From CAYRWR01 sp964428015 (GTDB lineage: Bacteria > Spirochaetota > Brevinematia > Brevinematales > CAYRWR01): a stretch of 64,000 nt of DNA. The stretch is taken from the NCBI GenBank assembly GCA_964428015.1, contig CAYRWR010000001.1, forward strand, positions 124,001 to 188,000. The letters are read 5' to 3'. Made by a program: the position numbers and the translations under genes. Positions 8,805 to 16,815 of the stretch are shown piece by piece (positions within the stretch are counted from its first letter, which is position 1; each line of letters begins with the position of its first letter). The notes under the pieces are model-generated. The model saw only the letters and a list, made by a program, of their open reading frames with translations. It made no database searches and was not told the origin of the DNA.

Positions 8805-10486
8805 CAATTGTGCTTTTTCCGGTTCTGGTTTTGTTCAAAAAAGATATCATGCTGTCTTCGTTTGGCATGAACTTCATGTTCCGCGTAAAGTTCTTCTCCG
8901 CTGAAAGGGTCTCTGCCGGTGTAGTATTGGACCGAGGATAAAGTCATAGGCAGGGGAATAAAAGACTGCACCTGGTGCGGAGTATAACCTATTACCTTCT
9001 CCACCCTGTTTTTCATTTTGATCATGGAACTCCGGGTCGACCCGGGATGATTTGACATCAGATAGGGAATAATGGAATATTTCCTGCCGGCCTGCCGGAC
9101 AGAGCGGTTAAAATCCTCCACAAATTTTTCAAAGGAATACAGGGGTGTCTTGCGCATAGCCTGGAGGACCGTTTCATCGGTACTCTCCGGAGCCACCTTG
9201 AGATTCCCGCTGATATGCGGTACCAGCCGGTCCAGCATCGCGGGATCATCCTGCACTAGTAGATCATAACGCACTCCTGACCCTACTGTTACGTGCTTTA
9301 CTTTTTCTACATTCTGAGCTTCATCCAGTAGTTCTATCCAGTCCCGGGTATGAACCTCCAGATACTTACAACGGGCCGGATAGAGACAGCTCTGACGATG
9401 GCAGGGCGCCTGGGTAGTACAGACGGTGTGGTACATATTGGCAGAAGGCCCTCCTATATCGGTGACATGACCATGAAAACTCTTTAGGGTAGTCAGAGTC
9501 CTGATCTCTTTTAGAATAGATTCTTTGGATCGGCTCTGAATTTTTCTTCCCTGATGCAGTGACAGAGAACAAAAGGCACATCCCGAGGCACATCCCCGGT
9601 GTGAAGTCACAGAATCCTTGATCATCTCAAAAGAGGGTATCTTCCGTCCCTGGTATTTGGGATGGACCTGGCGGCTATAGGGTAAATCATAAACCGCGTC
9701 TATTTCTGCTTCTGTTAATAGATGGGGGGGGTATTGCACCAGGTAGCGGTGCCCAGCCGGCTGGGCCAGGATCTGTTCACCATTGATATAAAGTTTTTTA
9801 AATATTTCTGTGAAAACCTGTTTATCCTTCAGCCCCTCTTCTTCAGAAGGCAGTAAGAGTGATTCATCCGGGGGGGCTTTTTGCAGTATTACAGTACCGG
9901 GTATACCTTCCAGTGGCTGTTGCTGTCCCATTCTCTGCGCAATTTCTACTATAGCGTGTTCACCCATGCCGTATACCAGTATATCCGCCCGGCTGTCCTC
10001 CAGTATAGACCGTCTCAGTTTTTCAGTCTTAAAGTCAAAATGCAGAAATCGTCTCATGGACGCTTCTACTCCCCCCAAAACCACAGGAATACCTTTGAAA
10101 ACACGCTGCAGCATATTAGTATAAAATATCGAAGCCCTCTCCGGTCGGGGACAGTCGCTGCCTTCCGGACTGAAGGGATCATCATTTCGCACCTTATTGA
10201 ATGCTGTATAACGTGACAGGAGAGAGTCGACATTGCCCGCGGTAACGCCAAAAAAAAGACGCGGTGCCCCGAAAAGTGTCACAGATTGCGGATTGGTAAC
10301 ATCAGGCTGATCAATTACCGCCACCCGGTAACCTGCCGCTGTCAGTACCCTGGCGATCACCGCAGTACCAAAGGCCGGATGATCCACAAACGCGTCCCCG
10401 CTTACGATGATAATGTCAGCCTGGTCCCAGCCCAGATAGTCGAATTCCTCTCTGGTAGCAGGGATCAGGTCATGTTTTTTTCCCAA
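8804..10486 (-). CDS. ygiQ: YgiQ family radical SAM protein
   Basis: Member of the UPF0313/YgiQ family of radical S-adenosylmethionine enzymes of unknown reaction. The N-terminal part has the family stretch DYLGWDQADIIIVSGDAFVD followed by a B12-binding-like segment. The [4Fe-4S] motif is in SHRGCASGCAFC, with cysteines spaced CxxxCxxC. A cysteine-rich segment (CTTQAPCHRQSCLYPARC) is typical of the family. The C-terminus (VQSFIPLPMTLSSVQYYTG) is also characteristic. Start: TTG at 10486 has a GAGGG ribosome site and the predicted RNA start is just upstream; the alternative TTG at 10498 lacks one. About 560 residues, slightly shorter than many homologues because the C-terminal tail is short. 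Confidence 0.93.
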   Translation of the reverse strand: MGKKHDLIPATREEFDYLGWDQADIIIVSGDAFVDHPAFGTAVIARVLTAAGYRVAVIDQPDVTNPQSVTLFGAPRLFFGVTAGNVDSLLSRYTAFNKVRNDDPFSPEGSDCPRPERASIFYTNMLQRVFKGIPVVLGGVEASMRRFLHFDFKTEKLRRSILEDSRADILVYGMGEHAIVEIAQRMGQQQPLEGIPGTVILQKAPPDESLLLPSEEEGLKDKQVFTEIFKKLYINGEQILAQPAGHRYLVQYPPHLLTEAEIDAVYDLPYSRQVHPKYQGRKIPSFEMIKDSVTSHRGCASGCAFCSLSLHQGRKIQSRSKESILKEIRTLTTLKSFHGHVTDIGGPSANMYHTVCTTQAPCHRQSCLYPARCKYLEVHTRDWIELLDEAQNVEKVKHVTVGSGVRYDLLVQDDPAMLDRLVPHISGNLKVAPESTDETVLQAMRKTPLYSFEKFVEDFNRSVRQAGRKYSIIPYLMSNHPGSTRSSMIKMKNRVEKVIGYTPHQVQSFIPLPMTLSSVQYYTGRDPFSGEELYAEHEVHAKRRQHDIFFEQNQNRKKHN

Positions 10487-10515
10487 ATTCGCCCTCAATG
10501 TGAAATTTGTACATT

Positions 10516-10544
10516 ATTTTAAGGATAAATGATAATAATAGCAA
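10516..10544 (-). promoter_or_regulatory. Promoter for ygiQ
   Basis: Minus-strand TTGCTA (10544-10539), 17 bp, TAAAAT (10521-10516). It gives a leader of only about 24 bases to TTG 10486. Confidence 0.65.
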
Positions 10545-10555
10545 TACGCAGGGAT

Positions 10556-13174
10556 TTAAAGCTGTTTATCCAGTATATCACGGATTGTTTTCAGCAGAGA
10601 CTGTAAGGGGATGGGTTTTTTTAAGAATCCGGAAACGGACAGTTCCTCCAGGTGATTTACATCCATTCCCGCATTATATCCGGAAGCAAGGATGATAGCC
10701 ACTGTAGGGCTAACAAGCCTACATTCCCGGGCCAGTTCCACCCCTGTCATACGCGGCATAGTAACATCGGAAAGTATCAGATCATACTGCGTATGATTGG
10801 CTTTAAATTCCTGTAAAGCGGCAACACTATCTGTAAAACTGGATACCTGATATCCGAATTTTCTGAGGTACTGACTAGTTAAATCTGTGATGCTCTCTTC
10901 ATCATCCACTAAAAGAATTTTTTCTGTTCCCCCTAGATTGCTCATGGGAGTTACCTCTGTGTCAAATTCATCTTTACCATGGTAAATAGGGAAATACAGA
11001 TTAAAATGAGTACCTTTACCCGGCTCACTTTTTACAGATATTTTCCCATTAAGTGATTGTACTATACCGTGCACTAAGGATAATCCTAAACCGGTGCCCT
11101 TGCCTATTTCTTTGGTAGTAAAATAGGGATCAAATATTTTATCAATAAATTCAGGTGGAATCCCTGTGCCGGTATCACTCACAGATAGTAAGGCATATTT
11201 ACCCGGTAATAACCCCAACTCTGAGACCTCTTCTTCCGGCTGCACAAAATCAATCAGTTCAATATTCAAAATGCCTACACCATGTTCCATAGCATGATAA
11301 GCATTGGTACAAAGATTGAACATAATTTGATGTATCTGGGTGGCATCTGCCAGGATAGATGCTCTCGAATTTATGTTTAATTTGAATTCAATAGTAGACG
11401 GGATCGTAGCTCTTAAAAGTTTCAGAGCTTCTTTTACTGTTTCTGCCAAAGAAATTTTTTGGTATTTCCCGGAGTCAATTCTTTTATGACTAAAACCTAA
11501 AATCTGTGCTACCAGTTCTTTAGCTCTTTCCGCTGCCGATAAGACATGTTGTAATAACTCTTCTGTTTCCGAGTTTTTTTCCACATTCAGCAATGCCAGA
11601 TCCAAATAGCCCAGTATAGCCGATAAAATATTGTTGAAGTCATGCGCGATGCCTCCCGCCAAAGTGCCTATCGCTTCCATTTTTTGAGCATGCTGTAATC
11701 CCTGTTGGATTTCTTTTAATTGTGTGATATCCCTGCCCTCAGGTAATAATGAAATAACTCTGCCTTTATTATCTTTAATGGGTTTTATTGAAAATGCGAT
11801 CGCCCTCATCGTTCCAGCTGCATCCAGGTGAGTAGCCTCGAAATCAAGGTTGTCTCCTGTGGCCGCCTTCTTAATGGCATTCTGAACTTTTTTCTGCAGA
11901 TCGGGCGAATGAGTCCACCAGGGTGTATCCCAAAAATATCGCCCCAGCACATCCTCCTCTTTTTTTCCAATCATGGCCAGGGCGGCATTATTGACCTGAG
12001 TCAGGATTCCCTCCGGAGTCAGAAGACCGGTCAACTGAGTGTAATTGTCGAAAATTCCTTTGAATATATACTCTTTAGTAACCAGTTCCTGAATGCGGCG
12101 TTCCACCTCCTGGTTTAGTCTCCGGTTAAAAAGATATAGAACTACAATTATTGTTAAAAGGACAAAGCACACCAGTGATACAGAAATGATGATCCGCCTT
12201 ATTAAAGCCGGACTGATTTTATGGTGAGTTTCGTAGAACATTGAACTTTCGAGATGGAAATCTGGTGGTATAAATCCCAGTTCCTGTAGTGTCTGGGCAA
12301 TATGCTCCCACCTGCCCGGATTCATATGACCGATTTCTATGTATTCGGGAAGCATCAGTTCATATGTCTCCCTGGCTTCAGCCAATAGTTCATCTTTTGT
12401 TCTGGACGAATGATACTTCTTTATTATCAGATCGACTATTTCTTCCTGATGTTCCAGAGCATATTTCCATCCTTTGAAACTGGCTTCCAGAAATGCCTGT
12501 ACCCTTTGAGGGTGTTGTCTGAGTTCTTTTTCAGAGCTGAAAATACAATCTCCATAGAAATCAATACCGTAAGTAATGGGTAGTATAAAACGGTATGAAA
12601 ATCCCAGTTTTTGCAATGTGTATGGTTCAGCAGTAATATATGCTGCCAGGGCATCAATATGTCCAGATACCAGTTCAAAAAACCGGTTGGTACTCATGCG
12701 TACTCGAATATAATCATTGGTATCGATACCTTCATGCTTTAACATGGCATTGATTTCATAGTCATCATGTATGTTCATGATCTTTTTGCCGAATAAATCA
12801 TGCGGAGAATATATATCACTTTCTGCTGGTACGATCAGAACATTTGGAGAATGCTGAAAAATGGACGCCAAAACCACCACTGGATTACCTTTGGCCCTGG
12901 CTATTAAAATAGAGGCCGGAAAAATACCATATTGAGCCCTGCCCAGTACCACTTCATCAATAATATCAATATTATTTCCGTATTCCTGTAAGGTAACATC
13001 CAAACCGGCGTCCTGGTAATACCCCTTTTCAATGGCAGCATAATATCCGGCAAATTGAAATTGATGTTTCCATTTCAATTGTAGAGTTATTTTTTCCAGA
13101 GGATATGCCCTCATAACTATATTAAGCAGAGATAAGAGCAATATTATTGTGATTTTTAGAGGCCTGTTTGCCAA
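10556..13174 (-). CDS. Hybrid histidine kinase with NMT1/THI5-like periplasmic sensor
   Basis: Membrane sensor kinase of about 872 residues. Order of parts: signal/anchor helix (to about residue 25); an NMT1/THI5-like solute-binding domain (about 30-310) opening with LQLKWKHQFQFAGYYAA; a membrane helix (about 325-350); a PAS domain (about 365-485); HisKA with phospho-acceptor His511 in GGIAHDFNNILSA; HATPase_c with DTGTGIPPEF and GKGTGLGLSLV; and a receiver domain with phospho-acceptor Asp803 in LILSDVTMP. NMT1-like domains usually bind pyrimidine or other small nitrogenous/sulfonated ligands, so such a signal is inferred. No separate output regulator lies next to it. TTG 13174 is preferred over TTG 13186 because only it has a GAGG ribosome site. 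Confidence 0.9.
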   Translation of the reverse strand: MANRPLKITIILLLSLLNIVMRAYPLEKITLQLKWKHQFQFAGYYAAIEKGYYQDAGLDVTLQEYGNNIDIIDEVVLGRAQYGIFPASILIARAKGNPVVVLASIFQHSPNVLIVPAESDIYSPHDLFGKKIMNIHDDYEINAMLKHEGIDTNDYIRVRMSTNRFFELVSGHIDALAAYITAEPYTLQKLGFSYRFILPITYGIDFYGDCIFSSEKELRQHPQRVQAFLEASFKGWKYALEHQEEIVDLIIKKYHSSRTKDELLAEARETYELMLPEYIEIGHMNPGRWEHIAQTLQELGFIPPDFHLESSMFYETHHKISPALIRRIIISVSLVCFVLLTIIVVLYLFNRRLNQEVERRIQELVTKEYIFKGIFDNYTQLTGLLTPEGILTQVNNAALAMIGKKEEDVLGRYFWDTPWWTHSPDLQKKVQNAIKKAATGDNLDFEATHLDAAGTMRAIAFSIKPIKDNKGRVISLLPEGRDITQLKEIQQGLQHAQKMEAIGTLAGGIAHDFNNILSAILGYLDLALLNVEKNSETEELLQHVLSAAERAKELVAQILGFSHKRIDSGKYQKISLAETVKEALKLLRATIPSTIEFKLNINSRASILADATQIHQIMFNLCTNAYHAMEHGVGILNIELIDFVQPEEEVSELGLLPGKYALLSVSDTGTGIPPEFIDKIFDPYFTTKEIGKGTGLGLSLVHGIVQSLNGKISVKSEPGKGTHFNLYFPIYHGKDEFDTEVTPMSNLGGTEKILLVDDEESITDLTSQYLRKFGYQVSSFTDSVAALQEFKANHTQYDLILSDVTMPRMTGVELARECRLVSPTVAIILASGYNAGMDVNHLEELSVSGFLKKPIPLQSLLKTIRDILDKQL

Positions 13175-13201
13175 ACTATACCTCAAGAAAATATTGTATT
13201 T

Positions 13202-13232
13202 ATTATATTATACCATACTTTTAATTAGTCAA
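13202..13232 (-). promoter_or_regulatory. Possible promoter for the hybrid kinase
   Basis: Minus-strand TTGACT (13232-13227) precedes two overlapping TATAAT boxes (13212-13207 and 13207-13202) at spacings of 14 and 19 bp. Both -10 boxes are perfect, but neither spacing is ideal. Confidence 0.4.
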
Positions 13233-13523
13233 ATAAAAAATTCTTACTTCTTTATATCGTGTAAATATAGCCGTAGGCTTTGAAAATAACGGCCTTTTTT
13301 ATTAGCAAAATATGTCCCCCTGAAGTCTCACATAAATATACCCCGTTTCGGGAGGGCGGGAGCGCCCCCTACCGCCGCCCTAAAAAAGCTACACCGGGAT
13401 GTAGCCAAGCGGTCCCTGACCAGGGCCGCCCCCACTCTCTCCAATGGTGGAATAAGTGGACTGATCCGTCTGGTATTCATCTGCCTTTTAAAATCTGAAA
13501 GAAAATGCCAGGCAAAGTATTGC
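13233..13523. other. Structured non-coding stretch
   Basis: No credible gene. A + strand hairpin GCCGT/ACGGC (13270-13293) followed by six T could be a weak terminator, but nothing upstream is known to be transcribed on that strand. Bases 13353-13432 then hold three successive stems: a GGGCG/CGCCC hairpin inside repeat copy B; GCTACA/TGTAGC (13388-13405, perfect, 6-base loop); and GCGG-CCCT/AGGG-CCGC (13409-13429, one bulged T, loop GACC). This 80-base block is GC-rich between AT-rich flanks. Confidence 0.6.
13353..13381 (-). repeat. 29-bp GC-rich dispersed repeat, copy B
   Basis: Inverted relative to copy A at 6727-6755, 26 of 29 bases identical. The three differences leave the small internal hairpin intact (loop CTCC here, TTCC in copy A). 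Confidence 0.7.
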
Positions 13524-13552
13524 TTTACTTTCCCCCGAATAATTGTTAGATT
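13524..13552 (+). promoter_or_regulatory. Possible promoter for the peroxidase gene
   Basis: TTTACT (13524-13529), 17 bp, TAGATT (13547-13552), about 27 bases before the ATG. Confidence 0.4.
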
Positions 13553-13579
13553 AAGATAACTAAATCAGAGGAGTTATCT

Positions 13580-14074
13580 ATGTGGCAGCTCATCTACACT
13601 TTTGGAATGCTGACCCTGAGTGGACAACCGGACAGCATGTCCAACTACCAGGGTAAAGTACTGCTGATAGTCAATGTAGCCAGCAAGTGCGGCTTCACCC
13701 CCCAGTATGAAGGACTGGAAGCTCTCTATAAAAAATACAAGGACAGGGGGCTGGTGGTGATGGGCTTCCCGGCTAACAATTTTATGGGACAGGAACCGGG
13801 CAGTAATGAAAAGATCGCGGAGTTCTGCTCTTTGACATATGGAGTAACCTTTCCCATGTTCAGCAAGATATCCGTCAAGGGCAGGGATATCGACCCCCTC
13901 TATGCCTATCTCACTGATAAAAAGCTGCACCCTAAGACAGGCGGACCTATCACCTGGAATTTTAATAAATTTCTGGTAGGAAGGGACGGAAAGATTCTGG
14001 CCCGGTTTGATTCAAAAGTCGAACCGCTCAGTCCGGAAATACTGGAAGCTGTTGAAAAAGCCCTGGGTAAATAA
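13580..14074 (+). CDS. gpx: Glutathione peroxidase family thiol peroxidase
   Basis: Reduces hydrogen peroxide and organic hydroperoxides, most likely with thioredoxin as in most bacterial family members. The 164-residue protein has the peroxidatic cysteine Cys37 in NVASKCGFTPQY (a cysteine, not selenocysteine), Gln71 in FPANNFMGQEP, and Trp126-Asn127 in TWNFNKF, completing the catalytic tetrad. Cys83 in EFCSLTYGVTFP sits where the resolving cysteine of thioredoxin-dependent members lies. The N-terminus is slightly unusual (MWQLIYTFGMLTLSG instead of the usual short YDF-type start), but the ATG has an AGAGGAG ribosome site. Cytoplasmic. It converges on the tRNA-Ser gene. Confidence 0.93.
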   Translation: MWQLIYTFGMLTLSGQPDSMSNYQGKVLLIVNVASKCGFTPQYEGLEALYKKYKDRGLVVMGFPANNFMGQEPGSNEKIAEFCSLTYGVTFPMFSKISVKGRDIDPLYAYLTDKKLHPKTGGPITWNFNKFLVGRDGKILARFDSKVEPLSPEILEAVEKALGK

Positions 14075-14097
14075 AAAAAGACCAGTCACCCGGTCTT
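14072..14097 (-). terminator. Terminator of the tRNA-Ser transcript
   Basis: On the minus strand a six-base-pair AAGACC/GGTCTT stem (14097-14092 with 14083-14078) is followed by seven T, running into the end of the peroxidase gene. Confidence 0.75.
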
Positions 14098-14111
14098 GAT
14101 TATATTGAATT

Positions 14112-14199
14112 CGGAGAGGGAGGGATTCGAACCCTCGGTCCAAGTAATATGGACAACTCCTTAGCAGGGAGCCCCGATCGGCCACTCCGGCACCTCTCC
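14112..14199 (-). tRNA. tRNA-Ser (anticodon GCU)
   Basis: The 88-base gene folds as a class II tRNA. The acceptor stem is GGAGAGG/CCTCTCC with discriminator G; the D-stem is CCG/CGG; the anticodon loop CTGCTAA carries GCT; a long variable arm (TGTCC...GGAC) marks it as serine; and the T-arm is GAGGG-TTCGAAT-CCCTC. It reads AGC/AGU codons. The 3' CCA is not encoded. Short ATTGAAT/ATTCAAT sequences flank both ends and would extend the acceptor helix in the precursor. Confidence 0.97.
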
Positions 14200-14262
14200 T
14201 ATTCAATGGTGTATATTCTAACATAGCTTGAAGGGTTTTGCAACAATAAGCGAAATGCGAGG

Positions 14263-14820
14263 TTATTTTTGTTCGTAGAAACGTCCCAGAGAAAAGAGAT
14301 AATCCGATAGACGGTTTAAATAACGTAGAGCATGGGGATTCCATTCCTGAGGTTGTTGGCGGGAGAATCGGACATAGAGCCTCTCCAGTCGGCGGCAGAC
14401 ACTGCGGGCAATATCGATACGGCCGCTCATCTTGGACTCACCGGGCAGGATAAAATCCTGGGGGAGCTGAAAGTAACGCATCAGCTCAACCTCCCAGGTT
14501 TCCAGTCTATCTACATCCTGCTGAGTCAGCAGAGCTAATGTCTGATATAATTCAGTACCTCTGGTGGTAGCCATTTCAGCACCCAGGCGGAACAGGTCTT
14601 TTTGAATGTCTATAATCTGCCGTTCACAGTTGACCGGGTCTATATAGCCCACCTCCAGTCCATGACTGAGATGGGCCCGGATCAGACCCAGCCAGCTGTT
14701 GAGCTCATCCGCGGTACCGGTGAGTTCAAATATCAGATCATCTTTGGGCAGACGTTCACCGCTGTACTTGCCGCTGTCTCCCTGATCACCGGTACGGGTA
14801 GTGATGCCTTCGAATTCCAT
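14263..14820 (-). CDS. pduO: ATP:cob(I)alamin adenosyltransferase (PduO type)
   Basis: Makes coenzyme B12 (adenosylcobalamin) from cob(I)alamin and ATP. The N-terminal ATP-binding stretch TRTGDQGDSGKYSGERLPKD is diagnostic of PduO/MMAB enzymes, as are GTADELNSWLGL and the later RSVCRRLERLYV helix. It is an all-helical cytoplasmic trimer in known members. 185 residues is normal. ATG 14820 is chosen because it has an AGGAGAG ribosome site; the ATG at 14835 coincides with the predicted RNA start. No other B12 or B12-dependent enzyme gene is adjacent. Confidence 0.92.
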   Translation of the reverse strand: MEFEGITTRTGDQGDSGKYSGERLPKDDLIFELTGTADELNSWLGLIRAHLSHGLEVGYIDPVNCERQIIDIQKDLFRLGAEMATTRGTELYQTLALLTQQDVDRLETWEVELMRYFQLPQDFILPGESKMSGRIDIARSVCRRLERLYVRFSRQQPQEWNPHALRYLNRLSDYLFSLGRFYEQK

Positions 14821-14841
14821 ATTCTCTCCTGCCATAGGTTC

Positions 14842-14870
14842 ATTTTAGCCTTTATAGTGAGTTTTTTCAA
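14842..14870 (-). promoter_or_regulatory. Promoter for the adenosyltransferase
   Basis: Minus-strand TTGAAA (14870-14865), 17 bp, TAAAAT (14847-14842). RNA is expected to begin near 14835, a 15-base leader to ATG 14820. Confidence 0.65.
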
Positions 14871-14894
14871 GCTCTTGACGATAGCATTTTACAG

Positions 14895-14939
14895 TTGCTA
14901 TTTTAAAACATTGAGACTATAATTTTTTCGTGTTATACT
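14895..14939 (+). promoter_or_regulatory. Two overlapping promoters for the DegV/HDAC operon
   Basis: P1: TTGCTA (14895-14900), 17 bp, TATAAT (14918-14923). P2: TTGAGA (14911-14916), 17 bp, TATACT (14934-14939). Both read toward ATG 14967 and are offset by 16 bp, so only one polymerase could bind at a time. Confidence 0.65.
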
Positions 14940-14966
14940 TTTAGACTTAAAAAAAAGGAGCATAAG

Positions 14967-16775
14967 ATGTCAACTATACCGGACATACTGCACGAAATGG
15001 ACGGAGGACACCTTTATTATAGTTTCCTGGCCGGATCACGTAAAATTTTGCAGCATCAGGAAGAGATCAATAAACTGAATGTTTTTCCTGTGCCTGATGC
15101 CGATACCGGTACCAATCTGGCTTCCACCATACGCACCATTGTAGATAATAGTCTAATGGATGATCGTTTTCATGTCACTGCCAATTCCATAGCTGAAGCG
15201 GCCCTGGATGGGGCCCGTGGTAATTCCGGGGTCATTTTTGCCCAGTTCTTGTACGGAATTTCCAAAGAAGTCGGTCAATCAATAAAAGTAAGTACTCATA
15301 ATTTCGCAGATACCATGAAAAAAAGCGTGAAATATGTCTATGAAGCCATCGGCAATCCCCGGGAAGGTACTATGATCTCCGTCATCCGGGACTGGGCCGA
15401 CCACCTGATCCATCTTAAAGACAAAGTGCAGGATTTTGTCCACCTCATGACTGAATCCTACAAAACCGCACAGAGCAGCCTGGAAAAAACCACCAGCCAA
15501 CTGGATGTACTGAAGAAAGCCGGAGTGGTAGACGCAGGCGCCAAGGGTTTTGTACTCTTTCTGGAAGGGATGCTGGAATTCCTGCACCGCAAGATCAGCC
15601 GGGAAGAGCTGGCCCAGCACAAAAATGACATACCTGTCCTGGAAATGGAGGAAGCGGAGGTGGATCATGACCAGCTCACCTTCCGCTTTTGTACCGAGGC
15701 CATGATAGAAGGCAAAGATCTGGACAAAGCGGCTATCCGTACTCTGACTCAGAGCTTTGGAGACAGCCTGGTACTGGCCGGCAGTGACCACAAACTACGT
15801 CTCCATATTCATACCGATGACCCGGCCCGTCTGTTTTTTGAACTGCGTCAATACGGAGAACTCACCTTTCAAAAAGCGGAAGATATGTACCGTCAGTTTG
15901 CCATCGCCCACGAGCGAAAGTGGGACATCGGGCTCATGACAGACTCCGCCTCAGATCTGCCGGAAGAGCTCATGCATCAGTACCAGATACAGATGAACCC
16001 CATCAACCTCTATTTTGGACGCAACCACTACCTGGATAAGGTGACTATCACTCCCGATTATTTCTATGACATGCTGGATTCCAGTCCTGTCTACCCTACC
16101 ACGGCACAGGCTAATGTCAAAAGTTTCACCAATCTGTATTCCCATATGGCCAGTCATTACAAAAACATCATCGCGCTCCATCTCTCCGAAAAACTGAGCG
16201 GTACAGTCAACAGCAGCCGTAAAGCGGCTGAAGTCATCAAAGAAGAGATGAAGAAAGATATCGCGGTATTTGACTCCCGCAATATTTCCGGAGGATTAGG
16301 CCTGGTACTGCTGCGTGCCGCCCGTGCCATTGAAGCCGGTACAAGTTATGAAGAAATCACCTCTTCTCTGCCCCACTGGATTGACAGCTGCAAACTCTAT
16401 GTGGCACCGGCTACTATGAAATATTTCGTGAAAGGCGGTAGAGTCAGTAAACTAAAGGGGCTGGTAGCCTCCCTATTCCATATCCTGCCCATCATCTATA
16501 TTGACCCTGAAGGCAGAGCAGAAACTTTTGACAAGGCTTTTTCCCATAAGGCCATCATGAAAAAAGTCCTGTCACAGGTACAGAAATTCCGGGAAGAAAA
16601 TAAAATCTGGGAATATGCCGTGGTGCACGCGCATAGTCCGGAAAATGCCCGCCTCCTGGCTGAAGGGGCTGAAAAAATCCTGGGTAAACCCCCTGTATAT
16701 ACTCAAAACCTGAGTCCTGTGATAGGGTTGCATGCCGGCCTGGGCACAGTAGGCATAGCCCTGATGCCCGAATAA
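14967..16775 (+). CDS. DhaL/DAK2 kinase domain fused to DegV fatty-acid-binding domain
   Basis: A 602-residue fusion. Residues about 15-205 form a DhaL/DAK2 nucleotide-binding domain with the metal-binding aspartates in FPVPDADTGTNLAST and the GARGNSGVIFAQF loop. A middle segment (about 225-310) resembles the second domain of FakA. Residues about 315-602 are a full DegV/FakB lipid carrier: MTDSASDLP, PTTAQANV and LSEKLSGTVNSS line the fatty-acid head-group site. In Firmicutes the kinase FakA and the carrier FakB are separate proteins that phosphorylate exogenous fatty acids; here both are in one chain, so fatty-acid kinase activity is inferred. Ribosome site AAAGGAG. It is followed 40 bases later by the GNAT-HDAC gene. 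Confidence 0.88.
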   Translation: MSTIPDILHEMDGGHLYYSFLAGSRKILQHQEEINKLNVFPVPDADTGTNLASTIRTIVDNSLMDDRFHVTANSIAEAALDGARGNSGVIFAQFLYGISKEVGQSIKVSTHNFADTMKKSVKYVYEAIGNPREGTMISVIRDWADHLIHLKDKVQDFVHLMTESYKTAQSSLEKTTSQLDVLKKAGVVDAGAKGFVLFLEGMLEFLHRKISREELAQHKNDIPVLEMEEAEVDHDQLTFRFCTEAMIEGKDLDKAAIRTLTQSFGDSLVLAGSDHKLRLHIHTDDPARLFFELRQYGELTFQKAEDMYRQFAIAHERKWDIGLMTDSASDLPEELMHQYQIQMNPINLYFGRNHYLDKVTITPDYFYDMLDSSPVYPTTAQANVKSFTNLYSHMASHYKNIIALHLSEKLSGTVNSSRKAAEVIKEEMKKDIAVFDSRNISGGLGLVLLRAARAIEAGTSYEEITSSLPHWIDSCKLYVAPATMKYFVKGGRVSKLKGLVASLFHILPIIYIDPEGRAETFDKAFSHKAIMKKVLSQVQKFREENKIWEYAVVHAHSPENARLLAEGAEKILGKPPVYTQNLSPVIGLHAGLGTVGIALMPE

Positions 16776-16785
16776 AGTAAAAAAA

Positions 16786-16805
16786 TCCCCTGCTTTTTGG
16801 GGAGG
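16786..16805 (+). promoter_or_regulatory. Hairpin over the ribosome site of the GNAT-HDAC gene
   Basis: TCCCC (16786-16790) can pair with GGGGA (16799-16803), covering part of the GGGGAGG ribosome site. The preceding stop codon is 11 bases upstream, so ribosomes finishing the DegV fusion could open it (coupling). Inference from sequence only. Confidence 0.35.
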
Positions 16806-16815
16806 ACGTGTAGAA

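Noticed and set aside
13270..13300. GCCGT/ACGGC hairpin with T-run as a terminator
   Set aside because: Only five base pairs with a 14-base loop and no transcription unit reading into it on the + strand.
13388..13432. tRNA-like fragment (GTAGCCAAGCGG resembles a D-arm)
   Set aside because: No T-arm, no anticodon arm and no acceptor pairing follow; better explained as two simple hairpins.
14101..14210. tRNA-Ser as an integration site of a mobile element
   Set aside because: No integrase, no direct repeat of the tRNA end, and ordinary housekeeping genes on both sides.
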